Shown here: positions 36,690-46,769 of the stretch, one piece after another
Layout: each line of letters begins with the position of its first letter
How positions within the stretch are numbered: position 1 is the first letter of the stretch
Source of the DNA: Desulfobulbaceae bacterium
GTDB taxonomy: Bacteria > Desulfobacterota > Desulfobulbia > Desulfobulbales > SURF-16
Assembly (NCBI GenBank): GCA_020444175.1
Contig: JAHLLM010000015.1
Coordinates: 44,467 to 108,466 of the forward strand
Direction of reading: 5' to 3'
DNA length: 64,000 bases
The notes under the pieces: generated by a model
Told to the model about the DNA's origin: nothing
Seen by the model: the letters and a program-made list of their open reading frames with translations, nothing else
The model's database searches: none
Program-made: the position numbers and the translations under genes

Positions 36690-37247
36690 CTAATGTTCGA
36701 TCCATTTTTCAAGTTTTCGGATTTCGTCACCTGTCAGGTTGATGGTCAGTGGTCCACGATCACCTTCAAGCAGTGACATGGATTTTTCAAAAAGCGTATG
36801 GTAATTGCCAAACCCGTGGGCAAAGCCTGAAGATTCCACATCGGAATAGGCAACAGCCGCCTTGAAGTCACTGATTGCATCATTTTCAAGTCCAAGTTCA
36901 CTCTTGACCAGTCCTCTTGCCAGAAAAGATGCCCCCCTTTCATGGTTAAGAAAGATGGCATGGTCTAAATCTTCCAGAGCCCGTCTATATTCCCCCTTAT
37001 CCATTAAAGAAATAGCGCGGTAATAATAGCCGCGTTCATTGTCGGGATCCAAGGCGATAACAGCGCTGAAATCGTCAATTGCCCTGTCAAACTCGCCCAT
37101 TCTAACATAAGACACTCCACGGCTCAGATAGCTACGAATCGGATCATATCCTTCGTCGTGTGCCTTGGTAAAAGAAGTGATACTCTCTTTAACGCGCCCT
37201 TCGATAAAAGAATTCTGTCCTATACGAAAAAGTTCTGTTGTTGTCAT
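36690..37247 (-). CDS. tetratricopeptide-repeat protein
   Basis: A 185-residue soluble protein made almost entirely of about four TPR units. Examples are SYLSRGVSYVRMGEFDRAI and GYYYRAISLMDKGEYRRAL, with the usual Gly/Ala/Tyr/Pro positions (ALDPDN between units). The C-terminus, LTGDEIRKLEKWIEH, is a separate amphipathic helix. It has no signal peptide, so it is a cytoplasmic scaffold. The ribosome site AAGGAGGGAG is strong. No interacting partner gene is adjacent on the same strand. Confidence 0.85.
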   Translation of the reverse strand: MTTTELFRIGQNSFIEGRVKESITSFTKAHDEGYDPIRSYLSRGVSYVRMGEFDRAIDDFSAVIALDPDNERGYYYRAISLMDKGEYRRALEDLDHAIFLNHERGASFLARGLVKSELGLENDAISDFKAAVAYSDVESSGFAHGFGNYHTLFEKSMSLLEGDRGPLTINLTGDEIRKLEKWIEH

Positions 37248-37649
37248 ATTCTCCCTCCTTCCCTTTTATAAAAACTCAGCTCAAGGGATATCAGAATTTA
37301 ATGAATGCGTGAAAAAAATCTTAAAACCGTACAGGCGCCAACGTAATATCCACAAATTCTCCGTGTGCCATTGGTGACTTTTCGTTTTTTTCGGGACAGT
37401 CACATATAATTCAGAGAATTGTTTGTGGTTTGCCTGTCAGTTTTCTATATTAAAAAATAAGAACTCTTTTCGAAATTTCATCTTTTAATTATGTAATTTT
37501 TTTCTTAAGTGTTGGTGCGTTTTGTTTTGTTGTTTCTTTCTTGTTTGTAAATTTGTAGGCCACACTATGTGGTGCCGTAATACATTACAAAGAACTGGGG
37601 TTTGATGTTCTTTCCCGGGCTAAATTATTTCCATCGATAAGGAGAAATT
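37248..37649. other. 402-base divergent intergenic region
   Basis: This is AT-rich DNA between the TPR gene and the glutaredoxin-like gene and should hold both promoters. No ORF with a ribosome site, strong hairpin or recognisable operator was seen. Confidence 0.45.
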
Positions 37650-38081
37650 ATGAGAAATCCAATTCTTTTCATGATTACCATAACCGCGTTGTTTCATTTA
37701 GTGTTTGCCTCCCAGGGGCTGAGCAAATCATACAGGTGGGTTGATGAAAAGGGGAATATACGTGTTACTGATTATCCTCCGCCATCGGCTGCCAGTAGCG
37801 GGAATGACAGTAAAAGAGGGAATGTAACCAGAAAGAGTGCTGCGGCGCGGCAGCAGGTGGAGCTGTATGTCACCAGCTGGTGTCCTTACTGTAGAAAGGC
37901 GGAAGATTTTTTTCGCTCCAAAGGAATTCCATTTAAATCTTATGATATTGAAAAGGATAAAAGTGCCGCTGCACGCAAAAAGAAGCTTGATAAAGAAGGA
38001 GGTGTGCCTTTTGCCGTGATAAACGGCTATTCCATTCATGGTTTCAACCCGGAAGGCTATATGCAGGCTCTTAACAGATAA
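37650..38081 (+). CDS. exported DUF4124-glutaredoxin fusion protein
   Basis: A 143-residue protein with a signal peptide (residues 1-25). A short DUF4124 segment (SYRWVDEKGNIRVTDYPPP) follows. Residues 68-143 form a glutaredoxin domain with active site SWCPYCRKAEDFF and the cis-Pro in GVPFAVING. It is likely a periplasmic or membrane-anchored disulfide or mixed-disulfide reductase. AAGGAG is seven bases before the ATG. It is monocistronic. Confidence 0.85.
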   Translation: MRNPILFMITITALFHLVFASQGLSKSYRWVDEKGNIRVTDYPPPSAASSGNDSKRGNVTRKSAAARQQVELYVTSWCPYCRKAEDFFRSKGIPFKSYDIEKDKSAAARKKKLDKEGGVPFAVINGYSIHGFNPEGYMQALNR

Positions 38082-38179
38082 ATCCCATTTTGGGGCAGTT
38101 TCAACTCTGTTTCAAGGGAGGTCAGGGGCGTTGTCTACCTATTTTGCAACCGTCCTTGAAACATGGCATTTACCTTTAG

Positions 38180-38319
38180 CAGGCTGTTGAAAAATGTAGC
38201 GAGCGTAGCGGAGACAAGGAAAAATGAGGCGAAAAAGCACAGTTTACATGGAGTAAATGAGCATTTTGAGCCGAATTTTGACGCAGTATCAGCAAGCGCA
38301 GTAGTTTTTCAACAGCCTG
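38180..38319. repeat. MITE-like element with 15-bp perfect terminal inverted repeats
   Basis: CAGGCTGTTGAAAAA at 38180-38194 is exactly inverted at 38305-38319, giving a 140-bp non-coding unit. The inside has short direct patterns (AGCGAGCGTAGCGGAG). Elements ending in CAGGCTGTTGAAAAA are dispersed in many anaerobe genomes, from memory. No transposase lies within it. Confidence 0.7.
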
Positions 38320-38771
38320 TTAGGTGATGAGGATGCCCAAATAGAGTGAGTTGCCCTTACAATACCAATTTTCCAGCACACCGGACACGATGAGTTTGAA
38401 GAAAAATCAATAGAAAGTTTATTCAATAATGGAGTTTTTCGTGTCCTCCTTTTTTTGTTTCATGTTTCCCGCCGTCACCCTGTTTTCCCTTGAAAGGTGA
38501 TAACCGCAGTAGAACAACGTTCATTATATTTCAAAAGTTTTTTCAAAACGCTGGAACCATATTTTCTTCAAAAAGGTCAAAATAAATAATACTTTGCTTG
38601 ATTATCTGTAGAGAAATATCGATAATTAATAATGAAAATTGTAGTACCCGTTTAAGCAACTGTAAAAAGCGAGAGATTGTCACAGAAAGTAGAAAAAATG
38701 AATGTCTTTGGGGTAACTCGGATCAAACTTCAAGGCTCCTCTTACAAAACAAATTCAGTTGGGAGAGAATA
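38320..38771. other. 452-base region before the prkA operon
   Basis: This is non-coding between the MITE-like element and the first operon gene and presumably holds the operon promoter. The frame upstream of the prkA ATG is open back to 38598, but GGGAGAG eight bases before the ATG at 38772 marks the start. I see no clear sigma-54 or other promoter consensus. Confidence 0.45.
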
Positions 38772-40829
38772 ATGGCTCAAAAGGCAAATATGCTGTTGCA
38801 ACACATGACTGCTGTCAAGAAAGGGGAACGGTTTTTTGAGAATGCATTTCAGTCAGTAGCCCGGATGATACTCGATGCGGATATTGAAAAAGTTGTCGTT
38901 AATGGCAAGACAACCTATGACTTTAAAATATTTCGCGGCGACAAAAAACACGTTGTCGGAATGTACGATGAAATAAACAGTTTCGTCTCCTATGTAAAGG
39001 ATGCTGCCGAGGGCGGGTCTTCCAAGGAAATGGCCTATGTTTTGGTCGGTGAACCTGGAAACGGCAAGACTTTTTTCGTCGATTATCTCTGTGCCCAGTA
39101 TCGTCATTTTCTGTCCCAGGAAAAGAATCGGCGCTATACATTCAAATTCAATGGCCTTGATCAGCTCGGCACCTATGGCCGTATCACCTCCATCGAGTCT
39201 CAGACCTATGAGGATCCCATGATCCTTGCCATGAACCTTTTTGAAAACATTGATGACAACAAGGAGTATCTCGCCCGCAAAGGACGTTTCACTGATGCGG
39301 AGATTGATCAGCTCTACGAAAACTACCGTCCCCTTGGCGCCTGCAGCGGCTATATCTTGAATGATCTCCGAAATCATACAGGTGACAAAATTGATGATCT
39401 CTTAAAAAACATCGATATTGTTCCCGTTCCTCTCAACGAGAGTCTTGGAACCGTTACCGGTAAGTATCCGGCCAAGGATAAAATTACCTCTTCTGCTGTG
39501 GATCTTCTTGGTGAAGAGTCGATTCAGCGCCTGCTGCATATCACTGATACGAACAATCCCTATCGTTTTGATCTTCGGCGGGGGGCTTTGGCCCGGGTAG
39601 GCGGGGGAGGCATCCATTTCAGTGATGAGCTCTACAAAAATAAAAAGGACCTGGTACAGGTCTATCTGGGCGTAATCCAGAACCGTACCATTGAAATTGA
39701 CGGCTATCGCTGGCCCATTGACACCCTGATTATTGCCACCAGCAACAACTCGGAATTCAATCGTTTCCTTGAGGAAAAGGAAGAGGCTCCTATAGTTGAC
39801 CGTTGCCGAATCTGTTACGTCTCCCACAATACCGACTACCACCTGCAGGATGAACTGACAGCCTATGCCGTGGGAAGTGGGGCAAAAACAACCCTGACCC
39901 GCGAGGCTATGCACAAAGATCCGAACCTCAACTACGCCTCATCCGTGACGGTTGTTTTAAGCCGTCTGCCCCGCTCCGAGAAACTGACTCCTATCGAAAC
40001 TATGAAACTTGCTGCCGGAGAAGTGGCTGGCGAGAAAAGCATTAAAACCCTATCCGAAGTCATTGACACCTTAAATCAGAACCCTGATATCACCAAACGC
40101 TTCGGTCAGAAAGGACTGGGGCAGAGGAATTTGGGGCGTGCCGTGCAGCTTATGCTGGAGAGCTCCGAGACCAATGAGGGAAAATGCATGTTCGCCTACG
40201 ACGTGTTCAAGGCCTTTGAACGAATTGTTCTCGATTATGTTTCAGAGGCAAATGATCGCGCCAAATACCTGGAAGACCTTAAAATTGCCAAGGGACTGTA
40301 CCGTGAACGCATTATGACGGAAATGTTTAACGCCTACATGGATGAGCCCCTGGCCATTCGTAAGGATGTCATGAATTACGTCAACATGATTATCGGCATT
40401 GATGCCGAAAATCTCGGGTCGGATAAGATGTGGAAGTATAAAGACCCCCAGACAGGGGAACTCAAGGCCATGAAGATTGATTTGCGTTTTATACAAAGTG
40501 TTGAAGAGCGTATGGGGTTAAAGACCTCTGAACAGCATGAGTCTTTCCGAACCTCTATCCGGAAAATTTACGGGCAGAAAATTTCCGTAAACCCTGAATA
40601 TGATTTCATGGATAATCTGGAGCTGGTTAAAGCGGTGACCGATGTCCGCCTTAAATCCGATATCGCCGGAGCCGGCAGCCTGATCGGCGCCCTGGCAAAT
40701 CGCACCAACGAAGAAAATCAGAAACTTTATGATCGCATGATTGACACCATGCTGAACAAATTGAACTACTGCCAAACCTGCGCCCAGAAAACCATTGAGT
40801 ATTTCTGCACCCAGGAGGATGAAAGCTGA
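38772..40829 (+). CDS. prkA: PrkA-type serine protein kinase (YeaG-like)
   Basis: A 685-residue protein. The N-terminal AAA domain has Walker A GEPGNGKT at residues 93-100, and a later block reads GGIHFSDELYKNKKDL with IATSNNSEFNRFLEEK, as in PrkA. The C-terminal part, with LGQRNLGRAVQLMLESSETNEG and the PrkA kinase region from about 470, matches the family. PrkA/YeaG is a starvation- and sporulation-associated kinase. The start is set by GGGAGAG before the ATG. The next gene begins one base after its stop, in an operon with DUF444 and SpoVR. Confidence 0.9.
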   Translation: MAQKANMLLQHMTAVKKGERFFENAFQSVARMILDADIEKVVVNGKTTYDFKIFRGDKKHVVGMYDEINSFVSYVKDAAEGGSSKEMAYVLVGEPGNGKTFFVDYLCAQYRHFLSQEKNRRYTFKFNGLDQLGTYGRITSIESQTYEDPMILAMNLFENIDDNKEYLARKGRFTDAEIDQLYENYRPLGACSGYILNDLRNHTGDKIDDLLKNIDIVPVPLNESLGTVTGKYPAKDKITSSAVDLLGEESIQRLLHITDTNNPYRFDLRRGALARVGGGGIHFSDELYKNKKDLVQVYLGVIQNRTIEIDGYRWPIDTLIIATSNNSEFNRFLEEKEEAPIVDRCRICYVSHNTDYHLQDELTAYAVGSGAKTTLTREAMHKDPNLNYASSVTVVLSRLPRSEKLTPIETMKLAAGEVAGEKSIKTLSEVIDTLNQNPDITKRFGQKGLGQRNLGRAVQLMLESSETNEGKCMFAYDVFKAFERIVLDYVSEANDRAKYLEDLKIAKGLYRERIMTEMFNAYMDEPLAIRKDVMNYVNMIIGIDAENLGSDKMWKYKDPQTGELKAMKIDLRFIQSVEERMGLKTSEQHESFRTSIRKIYGQKISVNPEYDFMDNLELVKAVTDVRLKSDIAGAGSLIGALANRTNEENQKLYDRMIDTMLNKLNYCQTCAQKTIEYFCTQEDES

Positions 40830-40830
40830 A

Positions 40831-42210
40831 ATGGATAAAAAGCTACGCGCCCTTTATCAGCACCTGAAGGAACGGGGACTCAGTGAGGAGCAGGAACGTA
40901 TTATTCTTTTTGAACTTGAGCACAAAAGTTCCCATGCTGCTGATGGGAAGAGCAGAGGAACAGGGGAGGGGGTCAGTTCCGCTCAAACAATCTATGAGCA
41001 TAATGACTTTGAGCTCCTGCAGGCCGTCACTGCTCTGAAGGCACCTTACGTTTCCCGGATTCGATCCCTTGATGAACTTCTGGAGCGTGACCATCAGCGT
41101 GAAGATGATGGATTTCCCCGGAAAATTAGGGTAGGTCGCATGATCAAGCCGGGTAAGGACAGCCAGGACAAGGTCGTCGTTGTGCCCACCACCACGGAAG
41201 AGAAACTCATGCATGACCCGTCTTTCAAGCCTCCCGAGGAAGATGAGTCCGCAGGAGGCTCCGGTGACGGTGATGAAGGTGAAGTTATCGGAGAGCAGCC
41301 TGTGCAGGAGCAGGAGGGAGGAGAAGGCAGCGGGCCGGGTCAGGGAGAAGGTGGCGCCCATGAAGTGGAATCGAGCGCCTATGACCTTGGCAAAATCCTG
41401 ACTGAACAGTTTGAGCTTCCCAACCTGCAGGAAAAGGGTAAAAAACGATCACTGACCCGATACACCTACGACCTTACGGACCAGAACCGAGGTTTTGGCC
41501 AGGTTCTTGATAAAAAGGCGACACTCAGACGAATTCTGAAAACCAATATCAGTCTAGGCAATGTTGCGGACGCTGATTCCGTTGACCCGGCAAATTTTCT
41601 TATCGCTCCCAATGATCGTATTTACCGGATTCTGTCCAAGGAAAAGGATTTTGAATCCCAGGCCATGGTTTTTTTCCTGCGTGACTATTCCGGCTCCATG
41701 GACGGCAAACCTACCGAGCTTGTCGTCAGTCAACATGTTCTCATCTACAGCTGGCTGCTGTACCAGTATGAGAAACAGGTGGAAACCCGCTTTATTCTGC
41801 ATGATACGGAGGCAAAAGAGGTTGATGATTTCTATACCTACTATAATTCAAAGGTTGCCGGCGGAACCCAGGTGTTTTCAGCCTATAAACTGGTGAATGA
41901 AATTGTCTCAACCGAGAATCTGGCCCGGGATTACAACATCTATATTTTCCATGGAACTGACGGGGACGATTGGGATACAGAAGGCGAGCAGGCTCTTGTT
42001 GAGTTGAAACAGATGCTGACCTACGCAAACAGAGTTGGTGTTACCATTGCAGAAAACGGCTATGGCAGATCCGGCAACACCGAAGTGGAAAAGTATTTGA
42101 AAGAGTCGGGACTGCTCACGGAAAAACCGGATTTACTCCGCCTTGATGTCATGCAGCGGGATGCAAGCGAACAGCGCCTTATTGAGGGGATTAAAAGAAT
42201 AATTTCCTGA
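40831..42210 (+). CDS. DUF444/YhbH (YeaH-like) von Willebrand-type protein
   Basis: A 459-residue protein of the DUF444 family, always found with PrkA and SpoVR. The N-terminal 60 residues are charged, and a Gly/Glu-rich flexible linker (DESAGGSGDGDEGEVIGEQP) follows at about 140-190. The C-terminal domain carries a metal-ion-dependent adhesion-like motif, RDYSGSMDGKPTEL (DxSxS). ATG at 40831 is used; an in-frame ATG at 40819 is fused to the ribosome site. It is coupled to the prkA stop. Confidence 0.88.
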   Translation: MDKKLRALYQHLKERGLSEEQERIILFELEHKSSHAADGKSRGTGEGVSSAQTIYEHNDFELLQAVTALKAPYVSRIRSLDELLERDHQREDDGFPRKIRVGRMIKPGKDSQDKVVVVPTTTEEKLMHDPSFKPPEEDESAGGSGDGDEGEVIGEQPVQEQEGGEGSGPGQGEGGAHEVESSAYDLGKILTEQFELPNLQEKGKKRSLTRYTYDLTDQNRGFGQVLDKKATLRRILKTNISLGNVADADSVDPANFLIAPNDRIYRILSKEKDFESQAMVFFLRDYSGSMDGKPTELVVSQHVLIYSWLLYQYEKQVETRFILHDTEAKEVDDFYTYYNSKVAGGTQVFSAYKLVNEIVSTENLARDYNIYIFHGTDGDDWDTEGEQALVELKQMLTYANRVGVTIAENGYGRSGNTEVEKYLKESGLLTEKPDLLRLDVMQRDASEQRLIEGIKRIIS

Positions 42211-42260
42211 TATCAGGGACTCTGCGGGCCAATCATTTTTACAGCATATGGATACATTGC

Positions 42261-43913
42261 ATGGAACTTATTGATCAGCATACCAAGAAAATAATGGAAG
42301 GGTGTAAAGAACGGGCACGGGCGGCAGGTCTTCGTTTCCAGGATGAGACCCTTGAGTACATTGTCACCAACCGGGATCTTATTGAACTCAGCCCCAAGGT
42401 AATGATTCCCACCCTGTACGATTACTGGGTCCAGGATGTGGAGGTGCTGAAAGAAAAGGGACGCTATGAACTCTATCCCGGCAACCCTTACGAAACGGTT
42501 ATCAATACCCGGCCTGCTATCTCCTTTTATAACGATAATAACCCGGACTGGCTCAATGTCATGATTTTTTATCATGTACTCGGGCACATCGATTTTTTCC
42601 AGAACAACCTCTATTTCCGCCACACCTGGGAATATGATTTTACCGGCCAGGCCCTTTCCGATAAAAGAATGATTGCCGCTCTCAGGGCTGAAAAAGGGCG
42701 ATGGGTTGACTATGTTATCGAGTTTTCAAGGGGAATCGACAACCTTGTCGGCTTTCACAGGGAGTTATCTCCCTTTTTTCAGCCTGAAGTCGATGGCTGG
42801 TCAAAAATGATAGATTATTATTTTGATGTCTTTCTGCAGGAGGGAGCCAAACAAAGTGTCAATCGCTATGTAAAGGAGATTGAGAGGTTCAATGAATGCA
42901 CCAAGAAGTATGGTGATATGGCTGAACAAACTTTCTTTACCGAAATACACCAGAAATACCCTGAATTCATTACCCTTTTCCAGAAAAGTCTTGAGGAAAA
43001 GAAGTCTTCCGGGGTCGATCTCCTGCGCTTTCTCATGGAAGAGTCGGCATTCCTAAACAAGGAAGACAACAAGTGGATGCTCTCTGTCATGGAGGTGATT
43101 CGCAATACCTCGCTCTATTTCCAACCTCAGATCCGCACAAAAATAATGAATGAAGGATGGGCCAGTTACTGGCACGAGACCCTTTTCCTGCAGGATGATC
43201 GAATCCAGGGCCATGAGGCCAATTTTGCCAAGACAAATGCCGGTGTGACAGCAATGCCGAGAGTCGGGCTGAACCCTTACGCCCTTGGCATGCGGCTTTT
43301 TTACCATCTTGAAGACGCGGCAAACCGAGGGCAATATTCCTTTGATTTTCAGCGAATAAAAGATACCCGTCAAAGAAAAGAGTATAATGCGGCAACTGAC
43401 AAAGGGCGTGAATTTATTTTTAGCATTCGCGAGAATCTCAGTGATTTTAATTTTGTAAACACCTTTATTGACCAGGATTTTGTGTCCAAAAACAAGCTCT
43501 TTGTCGCCGGCAAACGGCTCAATCCCCAAAGGATGGCCTGGCAGTATTATGTCAAGAGCAGGAAGGCCCGGGACTACAAACAGATGGTCATTGAGTCACT
43601 CTATCACCCGCCCGATCTTCGCATCGAATTAAGGCCGGAAAACAACACCCTTTACCTTAACCATCTCTTTGAAGGAAAACCGTTGATACGGGAATATATA
43701 GCCAACACCCTGATTGGTGTCGGCTTTCTGTGGGGAGGCCGGGTGCAACTGGAGACTAGTGAGGTGGCAGCGCAGCCTCCGAGACCAAGGCAGGATCCCA
43801 TGGGCGGTCCAAGTAGACGGGCCGGCGAGGACCAGCCGGAGCCGAAAATCTCCTGGCAGCGCGTTCTTTACACCATGGAAAATAAACAGGTTACTAAAAA
43901 ACGGATTGACTGA
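42261..43913 (+). CDS. spoVR: SpoVR family protein
   Basis: A 550-residue SpoVR/YcgB protein. Diagnostic stretches are GRYELYPGNPYETVINTRPA, FYHVLGHIDFFQNN, MNEGWASYWHETLFLQD and INPYALGMRLF-type (here LNPYALGMRLFYHLED). The His and Glu residues in these are the conserved metal-like set. In Bacillus it is required for spore cortex formation, and in Gram-negatives it accompanies PrkA and DUF444 in starvation. The family biochemistry is unknown. It is the third gene of the operon, and the second PrkA-like gene begins one base after its stop. Confidence 0.9.
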   Translation: MELIDQHTKKIMEGCKERARAAGLRFQDETLEYIVTNRDLIELSPKVMIPTLYDYWVQDVEVLKEKGRYELYPGNPYETVINTRPAISFYNDNNPDWLNVMIFYHVLGHIDFFQNNLYFRHTWEYDFTGQALSDKRMIAALRAEKGRWVDYVIEFSRGIDNLVGFHRELSPFFQPEVDGWSKMIDYYFDVFLQEGAKQSVNRYVKEIERFNECTKKYGDMAEQTFFTEIHQKYPEFITLFQKSLEEKKSSGVDLLRFLMEESAFLNKEDNKWMLSVMEVIRNTSLYFQPQIRTKIMNEGWASYWHETLFLQDDRIQGHEANFAKTNAGVTAMPRVGLNPYALGMRLFYHLEDAANRGQYSFDFQRIKDTRQRKEYNAATDKGREFIFSIRENLSDFNFVNTFIDQDFVSKNKLFVAGKRLNPQRMAWQYYVKSRKARDYKQMVIESLYHPPDLRIELRPENNTLYLNHLFEGKPLIREYIANTLIGVGFLWGGRVQLETSEVAAQPPRPRQDPMGGPSRRAGEDQPEPKISWQRVLYTMENKQVTKKRID

Positions 43914-43914
43914 T

Positions 43915-46197
43915 ATGGCAAATCTCAGAAAAGCAATGGCCAACCTCCATGACAAGTTGAGCGAGCATCAGCAGGTCGACACGATTCCTTTTGAAGAGTT
44001 TGTCAAGCTTATGGTCGCCCATCCGACCTCTGTGGTGCGCAACGTATTCCAGGTGTTCCATGACATGGTCAAGGAATATGTGGGTGAAGGACACGATGAA
44101 TACGCAAACGATCCCGAGTCCATTCATTTTGTTGATTATGACTGCAGCCGTCTTTTTGTGGAAGGCACTGACCGGCCTTTTTTTGCGGACCGTCTTTTTG
44201 CCAACAGATTTGTCGCTCATGTTGAGGCGTTGAAGATCGGAGCCCAGCAGAATAAAATCTATATTTTTGAAGGCCCGCATGGCAGTGGTAAAAGTACCTT
44301 TCTGAATATTTTGTTAAAGAAATTCGAGCAATACGCCAATACGCCCCAGGGAACGCGTTATCAGGTTGTCTGGCGACTGAACCGTAAAATGATGGGAGGG
44401 AGTCCCGCTCATCATGGCAATCATATGGCTGAAAAAATTCTTCAGATGATTGCCAGTGCTGATCAGCAGCATATTGCTGATGCCCTTGATCAGGATACTT
44501 CCGTACAAGCAAGCGATGAATTTCTTGAAATCCCCTGTCCCAGCCATGATCACCCGGTCCTCATGATTCCAAAGGAGTATCGGCGCAAATTTTTCGATGA
44601 TGTCTTTGAAAACGATGAGTTCAAGTGGAAGCTTTTTACTTCAAAGGAGTACGAATGGGTGTTCCGGGAAAATCCGTGTACGATTTGCAGTTCACTGTTT
44701 CAGGCCCTGCAGGATAAATTGCAGAATCCCCTGCGCATCTATGCCCGGATCTATACACGACCCTATCGTTTTAACAGAAGATTGGGCGATGGAATCAGCG
44801 TTTTCAACCCAGGTGATCAGCCTATCCGGCAGCCTGTTCTTTCCAATTCCATGCTGCAAAAAAGAATGAACAACCTGTTTAACGACAGTAACCAGGTGAA
44901 ATACATTTATTCTCGATATGCCAGAACAAATAACGGCATTTATGCCTTAATGGATATCAAGTCACATAATAAGGAAAGATTAAACGAATTACATAATATT
45001 ATCAGTGAGGGCGTTCACAAGGTTGAAGATGTTGAGGAAAGAGTAAACTCGCTTCTCTTTGCCCTTATGAATCCGGAGGACAAAAAGAATATCGAGGATA
45101 TTCAGTCTTTTTCAGACCGTATTGAATATATAAATATTCCGTATGTCCTCGATATCAAGACAGAGGTGAAAATTTACCGCAATATTTTCGGTCGCCATAT
45201 AGATCAGAGCTTCCTGCCCTGGGTGCTTCTCAACTTTGCCAGGGTTATTGTGGCTTCGCGGTTAAACATAACTTCCTCGGCCATGCTGGAATGGATTCCC
45301 CATCCTGAGAAATATAAACGATATTGCGATGAAAATCTGCAACTCCTCAAAATGGAAATTTTTACCGGATACATCCCCCCCTGGCTTTCCGAGGAAGACA
45401 GAAAAAGACTGACTGCCAAAAGGCGGCGGCAGATTATCGCCGAGTCGGAGGCGGAAGGGCAGAAGGGCTTCTCCGGGCGTGATTCCATCAAAATTTTCAA
45501 TGAGTTCTTTTCCGCTTACGCCCGGGAAGATAAGCCCATCAATATGTCCATGCTCTGTAAATTTTTTAAGAATTATACCAGAGACAAAAAGGACGCTATT
45601 CCACCTGGTTTCCTTGACTCCCTTTTGAACCTCTATAATTTCAAAATTCTCCAGGAAGTAAAGGAGTCTCTTTATTACTACAATGAAGAAAAGATTTCCC
45701 GGGAAATACAGAATTATATTTTTGCCGTCAGTTTTGATCCTGGAACGGTTCAAAAGTGTACCTTTACCGGAGAGAATATTGATATTACGGAGGATTTTTT
45801 CACGTCAATAGAACACAGGCTCCTTGGTTCCCGGCAGGACGGGCACTCTTTCCGTCAGGACGTTCAGAAGGAATACACCTCCCGGACGCTCACCCAGGAG
45901 ATCATACGGGACAATATACACATCACGGAAACAGCACTCTATAAGGAGCTCCATGAACGCTATATCCACAACCTGAAAGAAAAGGTTCTGGATCCCTTTC
46001 TTGAAAATGAGAACTTTCGCAGGGCAATCAAGGATTACGGAAAGGAAGATTTCAAGACCTATGACAAAAAAATCCGTAATGATGTCACCTTTCTCATCGA
46101 CAATCTTGTTACCCATTACAGGTATTCACCCAACGGGGCAAAAGAAGTCTGTATCTATGTCATTGATAACAACATTGCCCAGAAATTTGCCCAATAA
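43915..46197 (+). CDS. second, divergent PrkA-like AAA protein
   Basis: A 760-residue protein with Walker A GPHGSGKST at residues 120-128 and, between the Walker motifs, a long insert with CTICSSLFQALQDKL. The C-terminal half (after about 480) resembles the PrkA kinase region: EWIPHPEKYKRYCDENL and GRDSIKIFNEFFSAYA. It differs strongly from the first PrkA. Frame evidence puts the start at ATG 43915, one base after the spoVR stop, although the frame is open further upstream inside spoVR. I infer a paralogous ATPase acting with the same partners. Confidence 0.82.
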   Translation: MANLRKAMANLHDKLSEHQQVDTIPFEEFVKLMVAHPTSVVRNVFQVFHDMVKEYVGEGHDEYANDPESIHFVDYDCSRLFVEGTDRPFFADRLFANRFVAHVEALKIGAQQNKIYIFEGPHGSGKSTFLNILLKKFEQYANTPQGTRYQVVWRLNRKMMGGSPAHHGNHMAEKILQMIASADQQHIADALDQDTSVQASDEFLEIPCPSHDHPVLMIPKEYRRKFFDDVFENDEFKWKLFTSKEYEWVFRENPCTICSSLFQALQDKLQNPLRIYARIYTRPYRFNRRLGDGISVFNPGDQPIRQPVLSNSMLQKRMNNLFNDSNQVKYIYSRYARTNNGIYALMDIKSHNKERLNELHNIISEGVHKVEDVEERVNSLLFALMNPEDKKNIEDIQSFSDRIEYINIPYVLDIKTEVKIYRNIFGRHIDQSFLPWVLLNFARVIVASRLNITSSAMLEWIPHPEKYKRYCDENLQLLKMEIFTGYIPPWLSEEDRKRLTAKRRRQIIAESEAEGQKGFSGRDSIKIFNEFFSAYAREDKPINMSMLCKFFKNYTRDKKDAIPPGFLDSLLNLYNFKILQEVKESLYYYNEEKISREIQNYIFAVSFDPGTVQKCTFTGENIDITEDFFTSIEHRLLGSRQDGHSFRQDVQKEYTSRTLTQEIIRDNIHITETALYKELHERYIHNLKEKVLDPFLENENFRRAIKDYGKEDFKTYDKKIRNDVTFLIDNLVTHYRYSPNGAKEVCIYVIDNNIAQKFAQ

Positions 46198-46460
46198 CCG
46201 GCAGGGAGCATTGCTGGAGTAAAAAAAGAGCATTGTCTTAAGTGGGTTGTGTCCTTATCTTTAAATTTAAAGAATACTCGCACTTTGTGGTACTGCAGGT
46301 CGGCATATCTATGCCGGTCTACAGAATGATAGAAAAAGTACTCAATCGCCGCGGAACGTATGCAACTTGGTGGTATTGCTGATGGCGAATGGTCTGTTTC
46401 AGAGCGTTTTACCCAGAAAGGAATAAATGAGAATCCATACAATTTCACAGGAGGTTTGTT

Positions 46461-46673
46461 ATGAAAACCTGCAGCTTGCACGACTTTATGAAAGAACTCT
46501 CTCCCTGGCTTGATAAAGATCATATCAGAAAAGCCCTTATCGATGAGCAAGGTCATTTTGTCATCCATTTTATGGATGGTATGAAAAATGTCTATCATGT
46601 TGATGACTGTAATAAAAGCCAGATCAATGGGGTTTTAAAAGACCTGGCTGCCAGAGGGGTTGCCACGGAATAA
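46461..46673 (+). CDS. small conserved-looking protein (70 residues)
   Basis: A short acidic/basic protein, MKTCSLHDFMKELSPWLD followed by KDHIRKALIDEQGHFVIHF and a C-terminal helix. A very strong ribosome site, AGGAGG, lies eight bases before the ATG, and codon use matches the neighbours. It has no signal or membrane segment. The function is unknown. It stands 260 bases after the PrkA operon on the same strand, so an operon link is only possible. Confidence 0.65.
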   Translation: MKTCSLHDFMKELSPWLDKDHIRKALIDEQGHFVIHFMDGMKNVYHVDDCNKSQINGVLKDLAARGVATE

Positions 46674-46769
46674 GCACGCCGGGGACAGAATAATATTCGC
46701 AAAAAAGACGCAAAAAAATTCAGTTTCCTGGTTTGAATTGGGTTTTTCCTTATAGAGCTGGGGAAAGAA

